Notes: generated by a model from the sequence alone, not told the origin. A stretch of 54,413 nt of DNA from Methylobacterium sp. W2 (GCF_020662345.1 NZ_VMOA01000038.1:1-54413); one strand, 5' to 3'; positions 16,025-25,540 are shown, counted from the first letter of the stretch. Made by a program: numbers and translations.

Positions 16025-17350
16025 ATGGCAGTCACACCCGCCGGAGCCGCTAGCTCGACACCGCTGGAGCGCGACGCCCGTCTCATCAATGCGCGGGAGC
16101 ACCGGATCCGGCCTGGTGAAATTGCGGTGGGCGTCATCATCGGACGATCGTCGGAGTTTTTCGACTTCTTCGTCTACGCGATCGCCTCGGCGCTGGTGTT
16201 TCCGTCGCTAATCTTTCCCTACACCGACGCCCTGACCGGAACCCTCTACTCCTTCGCCATCTTCTCGCTTGCCTTTGTCGCCCGGCCCTTCGGCGCACTC
16301 CTCTTCATGCGGATCGACCGTCGGCATGGACGGGGCGTCAAGCTGACGGCGGCGCTCTTCCTGCTCGGTGGATCGACGGCCGCCATGGCGTTCCTGCCGG
16401 GTCACGAACAGGTTGGTAGTCTCGCCGCGATCTGTCTGGCTGTCCTGCGCATCGGGCAGGGCTTTGCGCAGGGTGGAACCTGGGATGGGCTACCCGCACT
16501 GCTGTCGCTCAGCGCGCCGCGGGAGCGGCGCGGCTGGTTCAGAATGATCCCGCAGCTCGGCGCGCCAATTGGCATGTTCGTCGCCAGCGCCTTGTTCGCG
16601 TTTCTGCTGTCGACGCTGAAGCCTGCGGATTTCCTTGACTGGGGCTGGCGTTACCCGTTCTTCGTTGCGTTCGTCATCAACGTCGTGGCGCTGTTTGCCC
16701 GGCTGCGCCTAATCTCGACCCCTGAGTTCACACGGCTTTACGAAAGCCGAGAGTTGCAGCCTTCTCCGCTGTCGGACCTCATCCGCGATGAGGGACGGAC
16801 GGTCGTGCTCGGCGCGTTCGCCCCATTGGCAAGCTTCGCGCTCTTTCACCTCGTCACCGTGTTCCCGCTATCATGGGTCGTACTCACAAAAAGCGACGCT
16901 CCCTTACGCTTTTTGGTCATCGAACTGGTCGGAGCAGCTATAGGTCTCGTGACCGTGGCGCTGTCGGGCGTGATTGCAGATCGCATTGGCGGCCGAACGG
17001 TGCTTGCCGTATCGGCTGTCCTGATTGGAGCTTACAGCAGCTTCGCGCCGCAGCTGCTCGGTGAAGGACCTGCCGGCGAATGGACCTACGTGCTGCTCGG
17101 CTTTGGACTGCTTGGGTTCGCCTTTGGTCAATCGTCGGGCGCGCTAAACGGCAGCTTCTCATCCAAGCACCGTTACACGGGCGCGGGTACGACCGCGACG
17201 GCAGCTTGGTTCATCGGCGCTGGGTTCGCACCGCTTGTTGCTCTCCTACTGGCAAGCACCTTTGGCCTCCGGTCGGTGGGCGTTTATCTTTTCTCGTGCG
17301 CGGTATGTACGCTTGTAGCGCTTGCACTAAACCGTGTGCGGCGCCGTTGA
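16025..17350 (+). CDS. MFS transporter, metabolite:H+ symporter type
   Basis: A 441-residue MFS protein with 12 predicted helices. The segment GRSSEFFDFFVYAIASALVF and the cytoplasmic loop MRIDRRHGRGVKL are typical of the metabolite:H+ symporter branch (ShiA, ProP, YhjE), which moves carboxylates, betaine or aromatic acids into the cell. The substrate cannot be read from sequence. The start at ATG 16025 with GGAAAGAA upstream is preferred to 15908, whose extension is Arg-rich. It is transcribed divergently from cyoA and shares the intergenic FNR-like box, so co-regulation with the oxidase is possible. The N-terminal cytoplasmic tail of about 35 residues is longer than usual. Confidence 0.88.
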   Translation: MAVTPAGAASSTPLERDARLINAREHRIRPGEIAVGVIIGRSSEFFDFFVYAIASALVFPSLIFPYTDALTGTLYSFAIFSLAFVARPFGALLFMRIDRRHGRGVKLTAALFLLGGSTAAMAFLPGHEQVGSLAAICLAVLRIGQGFAQGGTWDGLPALLSLSAPRERRGWFRMIPQLGAPIGMFVASALFAFLLSTLKPADFLDWGWRYPFFVAFVINVVALFARLRLISTPEFTRLYESRELQPSPLSDLIRDEGRTVVLGAFAPLASFALFHLVTVFPLSWVVLTKSDAPLRFLVIELVGAAIGLVTVALSGVIADRIGGRTVLAVSAVLIGAYSSFAPQLLGEGPAGEWTYVLLGFGLLGFAFGQSSGALNGSFSSKHRYTGAGTTATAAWFIGAGFAPLVALLLASTFGLRSVGVYLFSCAVCTLVALALNRVRRR

Positions 17351-17370
17351 GGTACTAAGCGTCCGGTCAC

Positions 17371-17634
17371 TCACCCCATCCGCCCAGCAGCCCGCTCCTC
17401 ACCCACATAGCCGATGTACCATTCGAGGTGCCCGGCGACCTCCTGGTCCAGGCGATCGGGCGACGCCTTCAGGGCCTCGGCCGTCGCATTCACGGTGCCG
17501 TAGAGGGCGCAGACCTCGCTGAGGTAGAGGTTGATTTCCTCGTTCAGCTGCTCCTCCGACATGTCGTCGAAGCGATTGGCCTCCCTTGCCTTTTCCAGCT
17601 TGCCGAGGCGGAGATCGATCACGTTCGAGGTCAC
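17371..17634 (-). CDS. Hypothetical small acidic protein
   Basis: An 87-residue acidic, helical protein (MTSNVIDLRLGKLEKAREAN at the start, then a long helix with EEQLNEEINLYLSEVCALYG). No signal peptide or membrane helix. The charged heptad-like helices suggest a small coiled-coil or bundle protein; no family recognised. It converges with the MFS gene (20 bp between stops) and lies downstream of the chemoreceptor at 17758 on the same strand, about 120 bp away, so it might be co-transcribed with neither. Confidence 0.7.
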   Translation of the reverse strand: MTSNVIDLRLGKLEKAREANRFDDMSEEQLNEEINLYLSEVCALYGTVNATAEALKASPDRLDQEVAGHLEWYIGYVGEERAAGRMG

Positions 17635-17757
17635 GGCTGGTCTTCCAGGAAAACGAGGGCCGCAAACAGCGTCGTGGTGCCGTGACGGGTATAGCCATGC
17701 GTCTGCGCGGCGGGATACCCGGGTCCGAGGGGCGGGTTCGCTCCAGGACCATACACT

Positions 17758-19377
17758 TCAAAGCTGGTAGCGGCCCGCGAGCATCAATAGCCCTTGTGCC
17801 AGCTCACTGAGGTTGGCTGAAGCCTTCTCGGCTTCGCGCGTGCCAGCCGCAGTCTGCTGGCTGGCCTCACGGATATTTCGAAGGGCACCCGTCACCTGCT
17901 CGATGCCAAGCTGCTGCTGGTTCGTTGATGCAACAATCTGCTGGAATGTTTGCGCGCCCTCTTCCACACGTGCAGCCATTTCCTCGATCGTGCGCACGGT
18001 CGCGTCCGTTCGGGTCTTCCCGGTGGCAGCGCGTTTGACTGCTTCCTCCGTGAGCATGACCGACGAGTTGATGCCACGCTGGATCTCCCCCAGGAGGCCA
18101 CGCACCTGAACGGTGGCGGCTTTGGCCTGATCGGCGAGCCGTTTCATCTCGGTGGCGACGACCGCGAAGCTGCGCCCGGCCTCGCCAGCAGCGGCAGCTT
18201 CGATCGCGGCGTTCAGAGCCAGCAGGTGCGTGCGTTCCGAGATATCGTCGACCGTGGCGATGATGTCGCCGATGACTTGGGTCTTCTCGCTCAGAGCGAC
18301 GATGTTGCCAGCCACCGCTTCGCCCTGCTCACGGATCGCGTCCATGGCCCTGGCAGTGTCGGTGGCCGCCCGCAATCCGGCGCGCGCCGTCTGGGCAGAG
18401 GCCTGTGCCGTGGCAATGATCTCATTAGCACGCTTGACGATCCCGGCCCCTGAATGTGCAATCTCGTCAACGGTTGCAGCGGTCTCCTGCACTGCGGCGA
18501 ATTGCTCCTCGACGCTGGCGGCTTGTTCCTGCGCGGAAGCGCGAATCTCTGCGGCGGCGGCGTTGAGATCGTTCGTAGCCGAGCGATTGGTCAGAGCCAG
18601 GTTGGTGAGCCCGGTTACCATCGTGTTCAGCGTCGCACTAAGGCGACCGATCTCGTCGCGCCCCCTTACCCCTATACGGCCAGTCAGATCACCAGCACCG
18701 ATTTGTTCGACGAAAGCCATCACGCCCAGGAGTGGCCTGACGATCAGGCGGTTGATGGCGACGCCGATCCCGGCACAAATCAGGAGCGTGAGCAGAGTAC
18801 CCAGCCATAGCGCAAGGCTCGCGTTACGCTCCGCCTGAATGAGACGCTCGTTTTGCGTTACGCGGATCCGCTCTTCCACGCCCTCGATCGCAGCGAGCTT
18901 TCCCCGAAAAGTATCGAACAGCTGTTTGCCTGATCCATCGCTCTCCAGCCGGATCGCCTCGGGTCGCGTCGCCGCAGAAGTAGCATTTCGGATCGCTGGC
19001 TCTGCAATATCTGCTTGCCAAGCGCGGGCGGCTGCTATGGCTTCCGCGAGCAAGCGTGACGGCTCGGCATCGTGACCAATCAGGTCGCTGAGATGGTTGA
19101 TCGCGTCATCTAAAGCTGGCCGTCCCGACTGATACGGCTCAAGGCTACTCACGCGCCCGGTGATCAGGTAGCCGCGCAGCCCAGTCTCTTGGTTGAGCAT
19201 GGCTGCCTGGAACTCACCAAGGGCGCGGATAACCTGGCTGGAACGACCGCGTGTCTCCGTCGCCTCATGCAAGTGGTTGAGGGTAAGGAACGTCGCGCCA
19301 CTGCTGAGAACCGATACCACCGCAATGATGCCGATCGCGCCGCCTAGCGAGCGGTTGAGGCCAAATGAATTCGGCAT
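17758..19377 (-). CDS. CHASE3 chemoreceptor (methyl-accepting chemotaxis protein)
   Basis: A 539-residue transmembrane chemoreceptor. A first membrane helix (residues 12-32) is followed by a CHASE3 periplasmic sensor with the hallmark NQETGLRGYLITG, a second membrane helix at about 190-212, HAMP (about 213-265), and the MA signalling domain with hairpin tip HLLALNAAIEAAAAGEAGRS. The tip has A-A-A-A where most receptors have A-R-A, a small change. CHASE3 ligands are unknown. No che genes occur in the window, so it must feed a pathway encoded elsewhere. It starts 58 bp downstream of the hybrid kinase gene on the same strand, so the two may form an operon. Confidence 0.93.
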   Translation of the reverse strand: MPNSFGLNRSLGGAIGIIAVVSVLSSGATFLTLNHLHEATETRGRSSQVIRALGEFQAAMLNQETGLRGYLITGRVSSLEPYQSGRPALDDAINHLSDLIGHDAEPSRLLAEAIAAARAWQADIAEPAIRNATSAATRPEAIRLESDGSGKQLFDTFRGKLAAIEGVEERIRVTQNERLIQAERNASLALWLGTLLTLLICAGIGVAINRLIVRPLLGVMAFVEQIGAGDLTGRIGVRGRDEIGRLSATLNTMVTGLTNLALTNRSATNDLNAAAAEIRASAQEQAASVEEQFAAVQETAATVDEIAHSGAGIVKRANEIIATAQASAQTARAGLRAATDTARAMDAIREQGEAVAGNIVALSEKTQVIGDIIATVDDISERTHLLALNAAIEAAAAGEAGRSFAVVATEMKRLADQAKAATVQVRGLLGEIQRGINSSVMLTEEAVKRAATGKTRTDATVRTIEEMAARVEEGAQTFQQIVASTNQQQLGIEQVTGALRNIREASQQTAAGTREAEKASANLSELAQGLLMLAGRYQL

Positions 19378-19435
19378 CGTTGGCCCCGTTACTGAGATCC
19401 GCAGATGGCGCTGTGAAGCCTAGAAACTTCCACCG

Positions 19436-21394
19436 TCAAGTGCCTAGGCCGCTTGCCTCAGTGCCCAACTGCCGAAGACGCTCGGCTAGCGCCTGCATGC
19501 TCACGTCGCCTTTGTTCAGGATCTGGCTGGCACCACGCAGCCGTCGCCGATCCTCCCAACTTAGGTCGAGTGCTGTAAGCACCACAACCGGGATCGCGGT
19601 GCATTCAGGTTTGGCCCGCATGGCTTCCAAAAACTCGAAGCCGTCCATCACCGGCATGGTGAGGTCGAGCAGCACGATCCCAGGCGGAGCGGCGGCAAGC
19701 TGATCGAGGCCATCGCGACCATTCTCAGCCTCGTTCACGGTCCAGCCGTCGCGTTCGAGGACCTTCCGGATCCGCATGCGCGTATCAGGATCGTCGTCGA
19801 TGATTAGGGCAGCATTCTCAGGCGGACGGTAGCGGTCCATCACATTCTTGAACCTATCCCAGCGCACCGGCTTCATCACGTAATCAGACGCGCCCAGCGA
19901 GGCTGCGAGGGCACGTTGCTCGACGAAGGTTATCATGATTACCGGGATATCGGTCAGATCGGGATCGGCTTTCAGAGCACTCAGAACCGACCAGCCGTCG
20001 ATACCGGGCATCATGACGTCGAGCAGGATGGCATGCGGTTTGAGCTCGCGTGCGAGTGCCAAGCCGGAGGTACCGTCGGGTGCCAAGCGAACTTTGAAGC
20101 CCTCTCGATGCAAGAACTTCGTCATCAGACTGCGTTGATCGGCATCGTCGTCGATGACGAGCACCACCTCGCCGCCTCGCGCACTCAGGTCCTCAGGTTC
20201 TGATAACGCGTCGACCTCCTGTACCCGGTAGTTCGCCAACAGCTTGACGGTAAAAGTCGTACCTTGGCCCGGCACACTGCTGACCGAGACCGAGCCGCCT
20301 AGGATCTCGCTCAAGGCTTTCGTGAGCGAGAGACCTAAGCCAGTGCCACCGTATTTGCGCGTCGTTGAGGCATCAGCCTGAACGAATCTCTGGAACAGCT
20401 TGGAAACCTGCTCCTCTGTCATGCCGATGCCGGTGTCGGCGACCTGGAAGACGATGCGCTCGCCATCGTTCTGCGACTCACGAGCGACGGACACCGTGAT
20501 GACGCCCCCCTCGGTGAACTTGGCCGCGTTGCTGAGAAGATTGAGCAGGATCTGCCGCACCTTCGTCAGGTCCGATACCATGCGTCCAAGGCCCGGCGAG
20601 ACCTGGAGCTCGACCCTGTTGCCCTTCTTATCGACCAGCGTCCGTGCCGTCGTCACGACATCCTGGATGACGGGGTCCAATTCGAATGCCTCTGGGTAGA
20701 CATCCATCTTGCCGCTCTCGACCTTGCTGAGGTCTAGGACGTCGTTGATGAGCCCAAGCAGGTGACGTGCACTTCCCTCGATTTTGCGCACGTCTGGCTC
20801 GAGTTCCTCTGAGGAAACCCCATCTGCCATCTCTTCCTGCAGCATTTCGCTGTACCCGATGATGGCAGCGAGGGGAGTGCGCAACTCATGACTCATGTTG
20901 GCGATGAAGGCGCTCTTGGCAAGGTTCGCTTGCTCGGCGACGTCCTTTGCGGCCTCCGCCCGGGCATTGGCGTCAGTCAACGCTTCTTGATTGCTCACCA
21001 GGATCCGGTTCGCACCGTCGAGGCGCTCCAACGTCGCCTCATTCTGTACGACAGACCGGCGCAGGGCATCGCAGATCCAAACCATGACGGTGCCGACCAG
21101 TACGTACTGGCACAAAAGAGAGATATCGACGCCGCTGAGCGACCCATCCCGCGTGTAGAACCACGTGGCAATGAGAGTCGATAACGATAGAGTCAGCGTC
21201 CCAGCCCCCCAGCCGAAAGCCAAGCTCGCTGCTAGAAGAACCGGGATGTAGAGCAGGAAGGGCGCGACATACGCCGGAGCCAGGAAGCGCAGGAGCGTCA
21301 TGGCGCCGATGAGAAGTAGGGTCACGCCGTAGCAGATACCCGGCGGAGGACGTCGTAGGGCAAGGGTTCCGATCAGTCCGTGCAAGCTTCTCAT
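19436..21394 (-). CDS. Hybrid sensor histidine kinase with two receiver domains
   Basis: A 652-residue protein. Four hydrophobic segments in residues 20-110, resembling the KdpD-type DUF4118 membrane domain, are followed by a coiled-coil linker (115-160) and the dimerisation domain with the phospho-accepting His at about 169 (FIANMSHELRTPLAAIIGYS). The ATPase domain has N, G1 (VADTGIGM) and G2 (GGTGLGLSLTKAL) boxes. Two receiver domains follow, with phospho-acceptor Asp in AILLDVMMPGIDG and IVLLDLTMPVMDG. No DNA-binding output is present, so phosphate is presumably passed to a separate Hpt or response regulator. The short membrane domain without a large periplasmic loop suggests sensing in or near the membrane. 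It lies upstream of the CHASE3 chemoreceptor on the same strand. Confidence 0.93.
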   Translation of the reverse strand: MRSLHGLIGTLALRRPPPGICYGVTLLLIGAMTLLRFLAPAYVAPFLLYIPVLLAASLAFGWGAGTLTLSLSTLIATWFYTRDGSLSGVDISLLCQYVLVGTVMVWICDALRRSVVQNEATLERLDGANRILVSNQEALTDANARAEAAKDVAEQANLAKSAFIANMSHELRTPLAAIIGYSEMLQEEMADGVSSEELEPDVRKIEGSARHLLGLINDVLDLSKVESGKMDVYPEAFELDPVIQDVVTTARTLVDKKGNRVELQVSPGLGRMVSDLTKVRQILLNLLSNAAKFTEGGVITVSVARESQNDGERIVFQVADTGIGMTEEQVSKLFQRFVQADASTTRKYGGTGLGLSLTKALSEILGGSVSVSSVPGQGTTFTVKLLANYRVQEVDALSEPEDLSARGGEVVLVIDDDADQRSLMTKFLHREGFKVRLAPDGTSGLALARELKPHAILLDVMMPGIDGWSVLSALKADPDLTDIPVIMITFVEQRALAASLGASDYVMKPVRWDRFKNVMDRYRPPENAALIIDDDPDTRMRIRKVLERDGWTVNEAENGRDGLDQLAAAPPGIVLLDLTMPVMDGFEFLEAMRAKPECTAIPVVVLTALDLSWEDRRRLRGASQILNKGDVSMQALAERLRQLGTEASGLGT

Positions 21395-21688
21395 CTGGGA
21401 GGAGTGTCACGGCGTGCCCGCTTTGCAAAGCGGATAAGGCAGGAGGCTACAGGCGTGCAGACCCTGGTCTAGGCAATGGTCGACGCGGAAGTCCGAATGA
21501 ACCAACCAGCCCGGACTCAGACCAAAAAAGGGTAACTGATTATGTATGGAAAAATCGACGGTATTTCCGACAATCAGCATCGCCGACGTCAGTATGACCC
21601 TATGGTGAAGCGGACATGCTGCTCTCGACCCGATCTCGTCCTTCGAGTTTCAAATCTCGGCGCCGCAAAGCGGACGTTGAACGGGACA

Positions 21689-22168
21689 TCACGGTACGGC
21701 TGAAGACCATCGTCGCCCCGGACCCTTGGCGGCAAGCCGATCGAGGTTGGCGAGGAGCCGAGCAAGCAGGTCGACGAACTGCTCGGCTTCCGCCTCCGTG
21801 AAGCCGGCGAGGGCATCGCGGTTGCCCTGCATCAGCACGGCGGTTGCTTCCGGCAGGCACGAGAGGGCCATCTCCGTCAGAGCCACACGATGGCTGCGGC
21901 CATCGGCCGGATCCGGCGTCCGACGGACGAGACCGTCCCGTTCCATTCGCGCCAACATTTGCGCCATGGGCGGCTGCTCGACCCGCGCGAAACGCGCGAG
22001 ATCGCGTTGCGTGCCGGCCTTTCCGTCCCGCAACGCGACCAGGACCGGCAGGTGGCCGACGCCGAAGCCGAACGGCTTCAGCCGTGCCTCGCTGAGGCGG
22101 GCGAAGCCACGGGCAACAAGGCTGACGAGATGCCCCGGCGTCGACAGTACGTCACGATGTTCGCTCAT
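21689..22168 (-). CDS. MarR-family transcriptional regulator
   Basis: A 159-residue winged-helix regulator starting MSEHRDVLSTPGHLVSL. The family layout is clear: an N-terminal dimerisation helix, then helix-turn-helix TQRDLARFARVEQPPMAQML with the MarR-typical A-R-x-E-x-D-G-L-V-R-R wing (ARMERDGLVRRTPDPADGRS), and long C-terminal dimer helices. It is divergent from the dienelactone hydrolase gene with 110 bp between starts, the standard arrangement for a repressor released by a phenolic or similar ligand, and an imperfect palindrome lies in between. The start at 22168 is preferred to 22189 because the seven extra residues are not family-like. Confidence 0.9.
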   Translation of the reverse strand: MSEHRDVLSTPGHLVSLVARGFARLSEARLKPFGFGVGHLPVLVALRDGKAGTQRDLARFARVEQPPMAQMLARMERDGLVRRTPDPADGRSHRVALTEMALSCLPEATAVLMQGNRDALAGFTEAEAEQFVDLLARLLANLDRLAAKGPGRRWSSAVP

Positions 22169-22205
22169 TGCCCTTACCTTAACCTCCACGATTGGCTACT
22201 AATGC

Positions 22206-22221
22206 ATACGTGCATATGTAT
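22206..22221. promoter_or_regulatory. Candidate MarR operator
   Basis: ATACGTGCATATGTAT, within a run of alternating TGCATA-type steps, has inverted ATAC/GTAT arms. It lies between the divergent marR and dienelactone hydrolase genes, 38 bp from the marR start. The centre is only partly symmetric, so the exact operator is uncertain. Confidence 0.45.
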
Positions 22222-22278
22222 CGACTGCCTTGTACGCGCTCAACCGCTGCCTGGCGCCATTCATTGAAGGCCAACGGT

Positions 22279-23031
22279 ATGCCCCGCGAGAGCGTTACGG
22301 TCACCACCCCCGACGGCCGTTGCCCAGTCACCATAGCCACCCCCGAGGGATGGACGGACGGGCCAGCCCTCATCTTCTTCATGAATGCAGGCGGCATCCG
22401 CCCGGCCGTATTCGAGATGACGCAGCGGCTGGCCGACGCTGGTTACCTCGTGCTGGTACCGGACCTCTTTTACCGCTATGGTCCCTACGGCCACTTCGAT
22501 CCTGTGGAGGTGATGAGGAGCGACTTCCGCGCGGTGCTCGGTCCCCTGATGGCGACGACCGGCAACGCGAAGGCCGCGCAGGACACGACGGCGCTTCTGG
22601 CCTACCTCGACACCCGCCGGGACGTCGTGGGGTGTCAAGTCGGCGCCATCGGCTTCTGCATGGGCGGCGGCATGGCGATCATCGCAGCCGGAACCCACTC
22701 GGACCGGTTCGCAGCCGTGGCAAGCTTCCACGGCGGCAACCTTGCCACCGACGCGTCGGACAGTCCGCATACCGTCGCGCTGCTGATCAAGGCACGGCTC
22801 TACATCGCGGCGGCGACCAACGATGACAGCTACCCGCCGGAGATGGCCGGGCGCTTAGAAACGGCGCTGCGCGGGGCCGGCGTTTCGTTTGAGGCCGAGA
22901 CCTACCCCGCCGCCCACGGCTGGATGAAACCCGACTTCCCGGTTTTCGACGCGGCCGCCGCCGAACGAGGATGGCGGGCGATGCTGGCCTTACTCGATCG
23001 CGAACTACGGCAGGGCAGCGTTCCTAACTAA
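22279..23031 (+). CDS. Dienelactone hydrolase family protein
   Basis: A 250-residue alpha/beta hydrolase of the dienelactone hydrolase family. The nucleophile elbow is GFCMGG with Cys at residue 127, the acid residue is in ATNDDSYPP (Asp about 182), and the catalytic His is in AAHGWM (His 213), giving the Cys-Asp-His triad of the family. The N-terminus carries strand-loop FFMNAGGIRP in place of an oxyanion loop, as in carboxymethylenebutenolidase-like proteins. The enzyme is cytoplasmic (no signal peptide); the substrate may be a lactone or ester from aromatic breakdown but cannot be fixed. The start MPRES at 22279 is chosen because upstream residues do not fit the family. It is divergent from marR. 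Confidence 0.9.
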   Translation: MPRESVTVTTPDGRCPVTIATPEGWTDGPALIFFMNAGGIRPAVFEMTQRLADAGYLVLVPDLFYRYGPYGHFDPVEVMRSDFRAVLGPLMATTGNAKAAQDTTALLAYLDTRRDVVGCQVGAIGFCMGGGMAIIAAGTHSDRFAAVASFHGGNLATDASDSPHTVALLIKARLYIAAATNDDSYPPEMAGRLETALRGAGVSFEAETYPAAHGWMKPDFPVFDAAAAERGWRAMLALLDRELRQGSVPN

Positions 23032-23059
23032 TGTGTAGGCCCTTGAGCAGGCGAGGTCG

Positions 23060-23193
23060 CCTCGTCAGCTTCAATGGCATAGCCGTGCGGAAGGGGTGGG
23101 TCGCAGAACCACCCGACTCAGTCATTCGGAAGCATTATCATTTAGGGACAGGGCCCAGGCTCGCCCCGCCCTCGTCTGCGTCAACGGCATAGC
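23060..23193 (+). repeat. Pair of imperfect 24-bp direct repeats
   Basis: The 24-mers at 23060-23083 and 23170-23193 begin CCTCGTC and end GGCATAGC and match in 21 of 24 positions. They are 110 bp apart, between the hydrolase gene and the PAS-LuxR gene. A short hairpin (GGGTGG/CCACCC, about 23097-23117) lies between them. They may be regulator sites for the downstream gene; function unknown. Confidence 0.5.
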
Positions 23194-23327
23194 TCGACGA
23201 TGTTGGGTATCCGTTCATATCGGACTATGCCGAGCGATGGATCCATGACGATCGACGGACTGGTAGGCCAACTCATGGCATCGACCTGTCCATGCTCTGC
23301 GTTGCCCGTCGGACGGAGGTTTTTCCG

Positions 23328-24812
23328 ATGCGTAGCAGTCATACTCAAGCCCAGCTGGCGCAAGTCGTCGCTGGCCTCAGTGAAGGGGTGATCCTGATCG
23401 AGGCCGATCATACGCTGTCCTACGCCAACGAGGCGGCGCTCACGATGCATGGCGTTGCCGAGCTGGACGACCTTGGCGCTACCATCTCCGAATATCGTGC
23501 TAACTTCGTGCTGCGCTACCGCAACCATCGGGAGATCGGACCGCTGCAGCATCCAGTGGAGCGGGGGCTCGCTGGCGAGACGTTCCGTGATGCTGTGGTC
23601 GAAGTGCACCATGCACGGGATCCGAAAAAGATCTGGATGCATCGTATTCGCAGCCTTGTCGTGACTGAGGCGGAGGGTCGTCCGACGGGCCTTGCCCTCA
23701 TCATGCAGGACGTGAGCGATCACTACGAGGCGGAGGAACGCTTTGAGAGCATGTTCCGGGCAAACCCAGCCCCAGCCGTAGTGTGCCGGCTCTCCGACCT
23801 CCGCTACGTGAAGGTCAATCAGGGCTTCATCGACCTGACAGGCTTCACGCGCGATCAGGTGCTCGGTCGGACGTTCACGGAGATCGATCTGCTAGGCCAG
23901 TGCGAGCACCGCGCTGCTGCCGTAGCCCATCTCCATGCCGGCACTCCGATCCTGCAGGGAGAAGCGTGCCTTTGTGTCCCAGCCGACTGCGAGAAGTACG
24001 TGATCGTTGCCGGGCATCCTATCGAGATGCCGGGCGGCGAGCGCTGCATGCTGTTTACCTTTGCCGATTTGGAGGATCGCCGGAAGGCGGAGGCGGAGTT
24101 GCGCTTGAGCGAAGAACGGTTCGCCAAGGCGTTCGAACTCAGTCCGATCCCGACCGCTCTTCTGAGTTCGGAAGCGGAGGTGTCGACCAGCATCAATGAG
24201 GCTTATGCCGCAGCCTTCGGTGATGCAGCCGATGTCACATCCGTACCCTGGGTCGAGGAAACCGAGCGGACACGCTTCAAGCGCGAACTGCAGCGCTACG
24301 GTCGGGTCCGAGCCTTTGAGGGACGTTTACGGACCCGGCAGGGCGACATCCTCGATTGCCTCGTCTCCGCCGAGCCGATCACGGTGAACGGCAGCTCTGG
24401 CCTGCTTTGCGCCGTGCAGGACATCTCATCTCGAAAACGTACCGAGGCGGAATTGATCTCAGCCATCGAGGCCGTAATGGCGGACGCCTCATGGTTCAGC
24501 CACGGGGTGATCGAGAAGCTTGCTCTCCTGCGCAATCCTCCCCGCTCCGGCAAGGCACCGGTGACGGCCGAAAAGCTCACAGCCCGTGAGAGCGACATGC
24601 TGGAGGGCATCTGCCGTGGTGCGACTGACGAAGAGATCGCAGGGGATCTCGGCGTATCCCTCAGCACGGTGCGCAACCACGTTACCCGGCTCTATCGCAA
24701 GATCGGTGTGAACCGCCGCAGCGCCGTGATCGTCTGGGCCAGGGAGCGCGGGATTGGCGGAACCCCAACGAATGGCGCGGGAACGTCGTCAAAACAGGGT
24801 CGAAAACACTAA
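23328..24812 (+). CDS. PAS-PAS-PAS-LuxR transcription factor
   Basis: A 494-residue protein with three PAS modules (roughly residues 10-125, 130-255 and 262-380) and a C-terminal LuxR/GerE helix-turn-helix with DEEIAGDLGVSLSTVRNHVT near residue 445. It has no receiver domain and no kinase domain, so signal sensing and DNA binding are in one polypeptide. PAS ligands cannot be read; no heme- or FAD-binding motif is clear. The start at ATG 23328 follows GGAGG with about 8-nt spacing, which decides it over 23292. It is monocistronic; the next gene begins 130 bp later. It may control the neighbouring stress genes, which is only positional inference. Confidence 0.88.
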   Translation: MRSSHTQAQLAQVVAGLSEGVILIEADHTLSYANEAALTMHGVAELDDLGATISEYRANFVLRYRNHREIGPLQHPVERGLAGETFRDAVVEVHHARDPKKIWMHRIRSLVVTEAEGRPTGLALIMQDVSDHYEAEERFESMFRANPAPAVVCRLSDLRYVKVNQGFIDLTGFTRDQVLGRTFTEIDLLGQCEHRAAAVAHLHAGTPILQGEACLCVPADCEKYVIVAGHPIEMPGGERCMLFTFADLEDRRKAEAELRLSEERFAKAFELSPIPTALLSSEAEVSTSINEAYAAAFGDAADVTSVPWVEETERTRFKRELQRYGRVRAFEGRLRTRQGDILDCLVSAEPITVNGSSGLLCAVQDISSRKRTEAELISAIEAVMADASWFSHGVIEKLALLRNPPRSGKAPVTAEKLTARESDMLEGICRGATDEEIAGDLGVSLSTVRNHVTRLYRKIGVNRRSAVIVWARERGIGGTPTNGAGTSSKQGRKH

Positions 24813-24941
24813 CTCGATTAGTCTAAAATATTAATATGTAAATTCTCGGAACATCGCCCCGTTGACTGTCTTGAGCGGCAGTAGCTCTGCTCGAAGCCAG
24901 CATCTCGGGAAGTGGCTCCAGGGCCAATACGAGGTGTGACG

Positions 24942-25127
24942 ATGGGCAAGGGCCGAAAGGTTCTGTCGGATGATCACGCTCGAGCCCTGATCAAGCAGGC
25001 CATCGGGATGATCTTTGGGGACACGCAGGTTGAGGCGGAAGCCACAACCGAGATTGCAGCCATCGAGTCGAGGCATGCCACGGCCCGTCACAAACCAGTG
25101 AAAGCCCCACGTCCTCCAAAGGCGTGA
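24942..25127 (+). CDS. Small basic hypothetical protein
   Basis: A 61-residue protein from ATG 24942: a basic N-terminus (MGKGRKVLSDDHARALIKQA), a middle helix, and a basic Pro-rich tail ending RPPKA. No membrane segment. Not recognised. It precedes the GlsB/YsnF stress cassette on the same strand by 87 bp and may belong to it. The upstream AT-rich stretch (24810-24840) is a plausible promoter. Confidence 0.5.
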   Translation: MGKGRKVLSDDHARALIKQAIGMIFGDTQVEAEATTEIAAIESRHATARHKPVKAPRPPKA

Positions 25128-25214
25128 GCAATCAACATTCCATCGTCTCTCGGCTCTCCCTCGCGCAGGCTCTGCGTCGCCCCCCCGACGCACGTCTCAA
25201 CACTGGAGCACACC

Positions 25215-25475
25215 ATGTCCCTCCTCGCCTGGATCGTTCTTGGCCTGATCGCCGGCTTCATTGGCAGCAAGATCGTCAACAACACTGGCCAGGGGCTGAT
25301 CGTCGACATCCTGCTCGGCGTCGTCGGCGCCGTCGTCGGTGGCTTCCTGTTCAACCAGTTTGGCCAGCCCGGCGTGTCCGGCCTCAATCTCTACAGCCTG
25401 CTCGTCGCCATCGTCGGAGCGGTCGTCGTGCTGTGGCTCTACCACGCCCTCATGGGTCGTCGCCGGCTCCTCTGA
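25215..25475 (+). CDS. GlsB/YeaQ/YmgE-family stress-response membrane protein
   Basis: An 86-residue inner-membrane protein with three hydrophobic helices and the Gly-rich pattern of the transglycosylase-associated (YeaQ/YmgE/GlsB) family: WIVLGLIAGFIGSKIV, then DILLGVVGAVVGGFLFNQFG and LLVAIVGAVVVLWLYHAL. These proteins are induced by general stress; in Gram-positives GlsB anchors Asp23 to the membrane. It is the first membrane gene of a stress cluster continuing to 27893. The next gene starts 65 bp downstream, so co-transcription is likely. Confidence 0.92.
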   Translation: MSLLAWIVLGLIAGFIGSKIVNNTGQGLIVDILLGVVGAVVGGFLFNQFGQPGVSGLNLYSLLVAIVGAVVVLWLYHALMGRRRLL

Positions 25476-25540
25476 GCCCGTCGCCCGATCTCGCTTGCGC
25501 CGATCCCGGCCCTGAAGACCAACCAGAAAGACTCAACACC

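Noticed and set aside
22261..22770. 169-residue minus-strand frame across the hydrolase
   Set aside because: Antisense shadow of an intact dienelactone hydrolase with a full catalytic triad.
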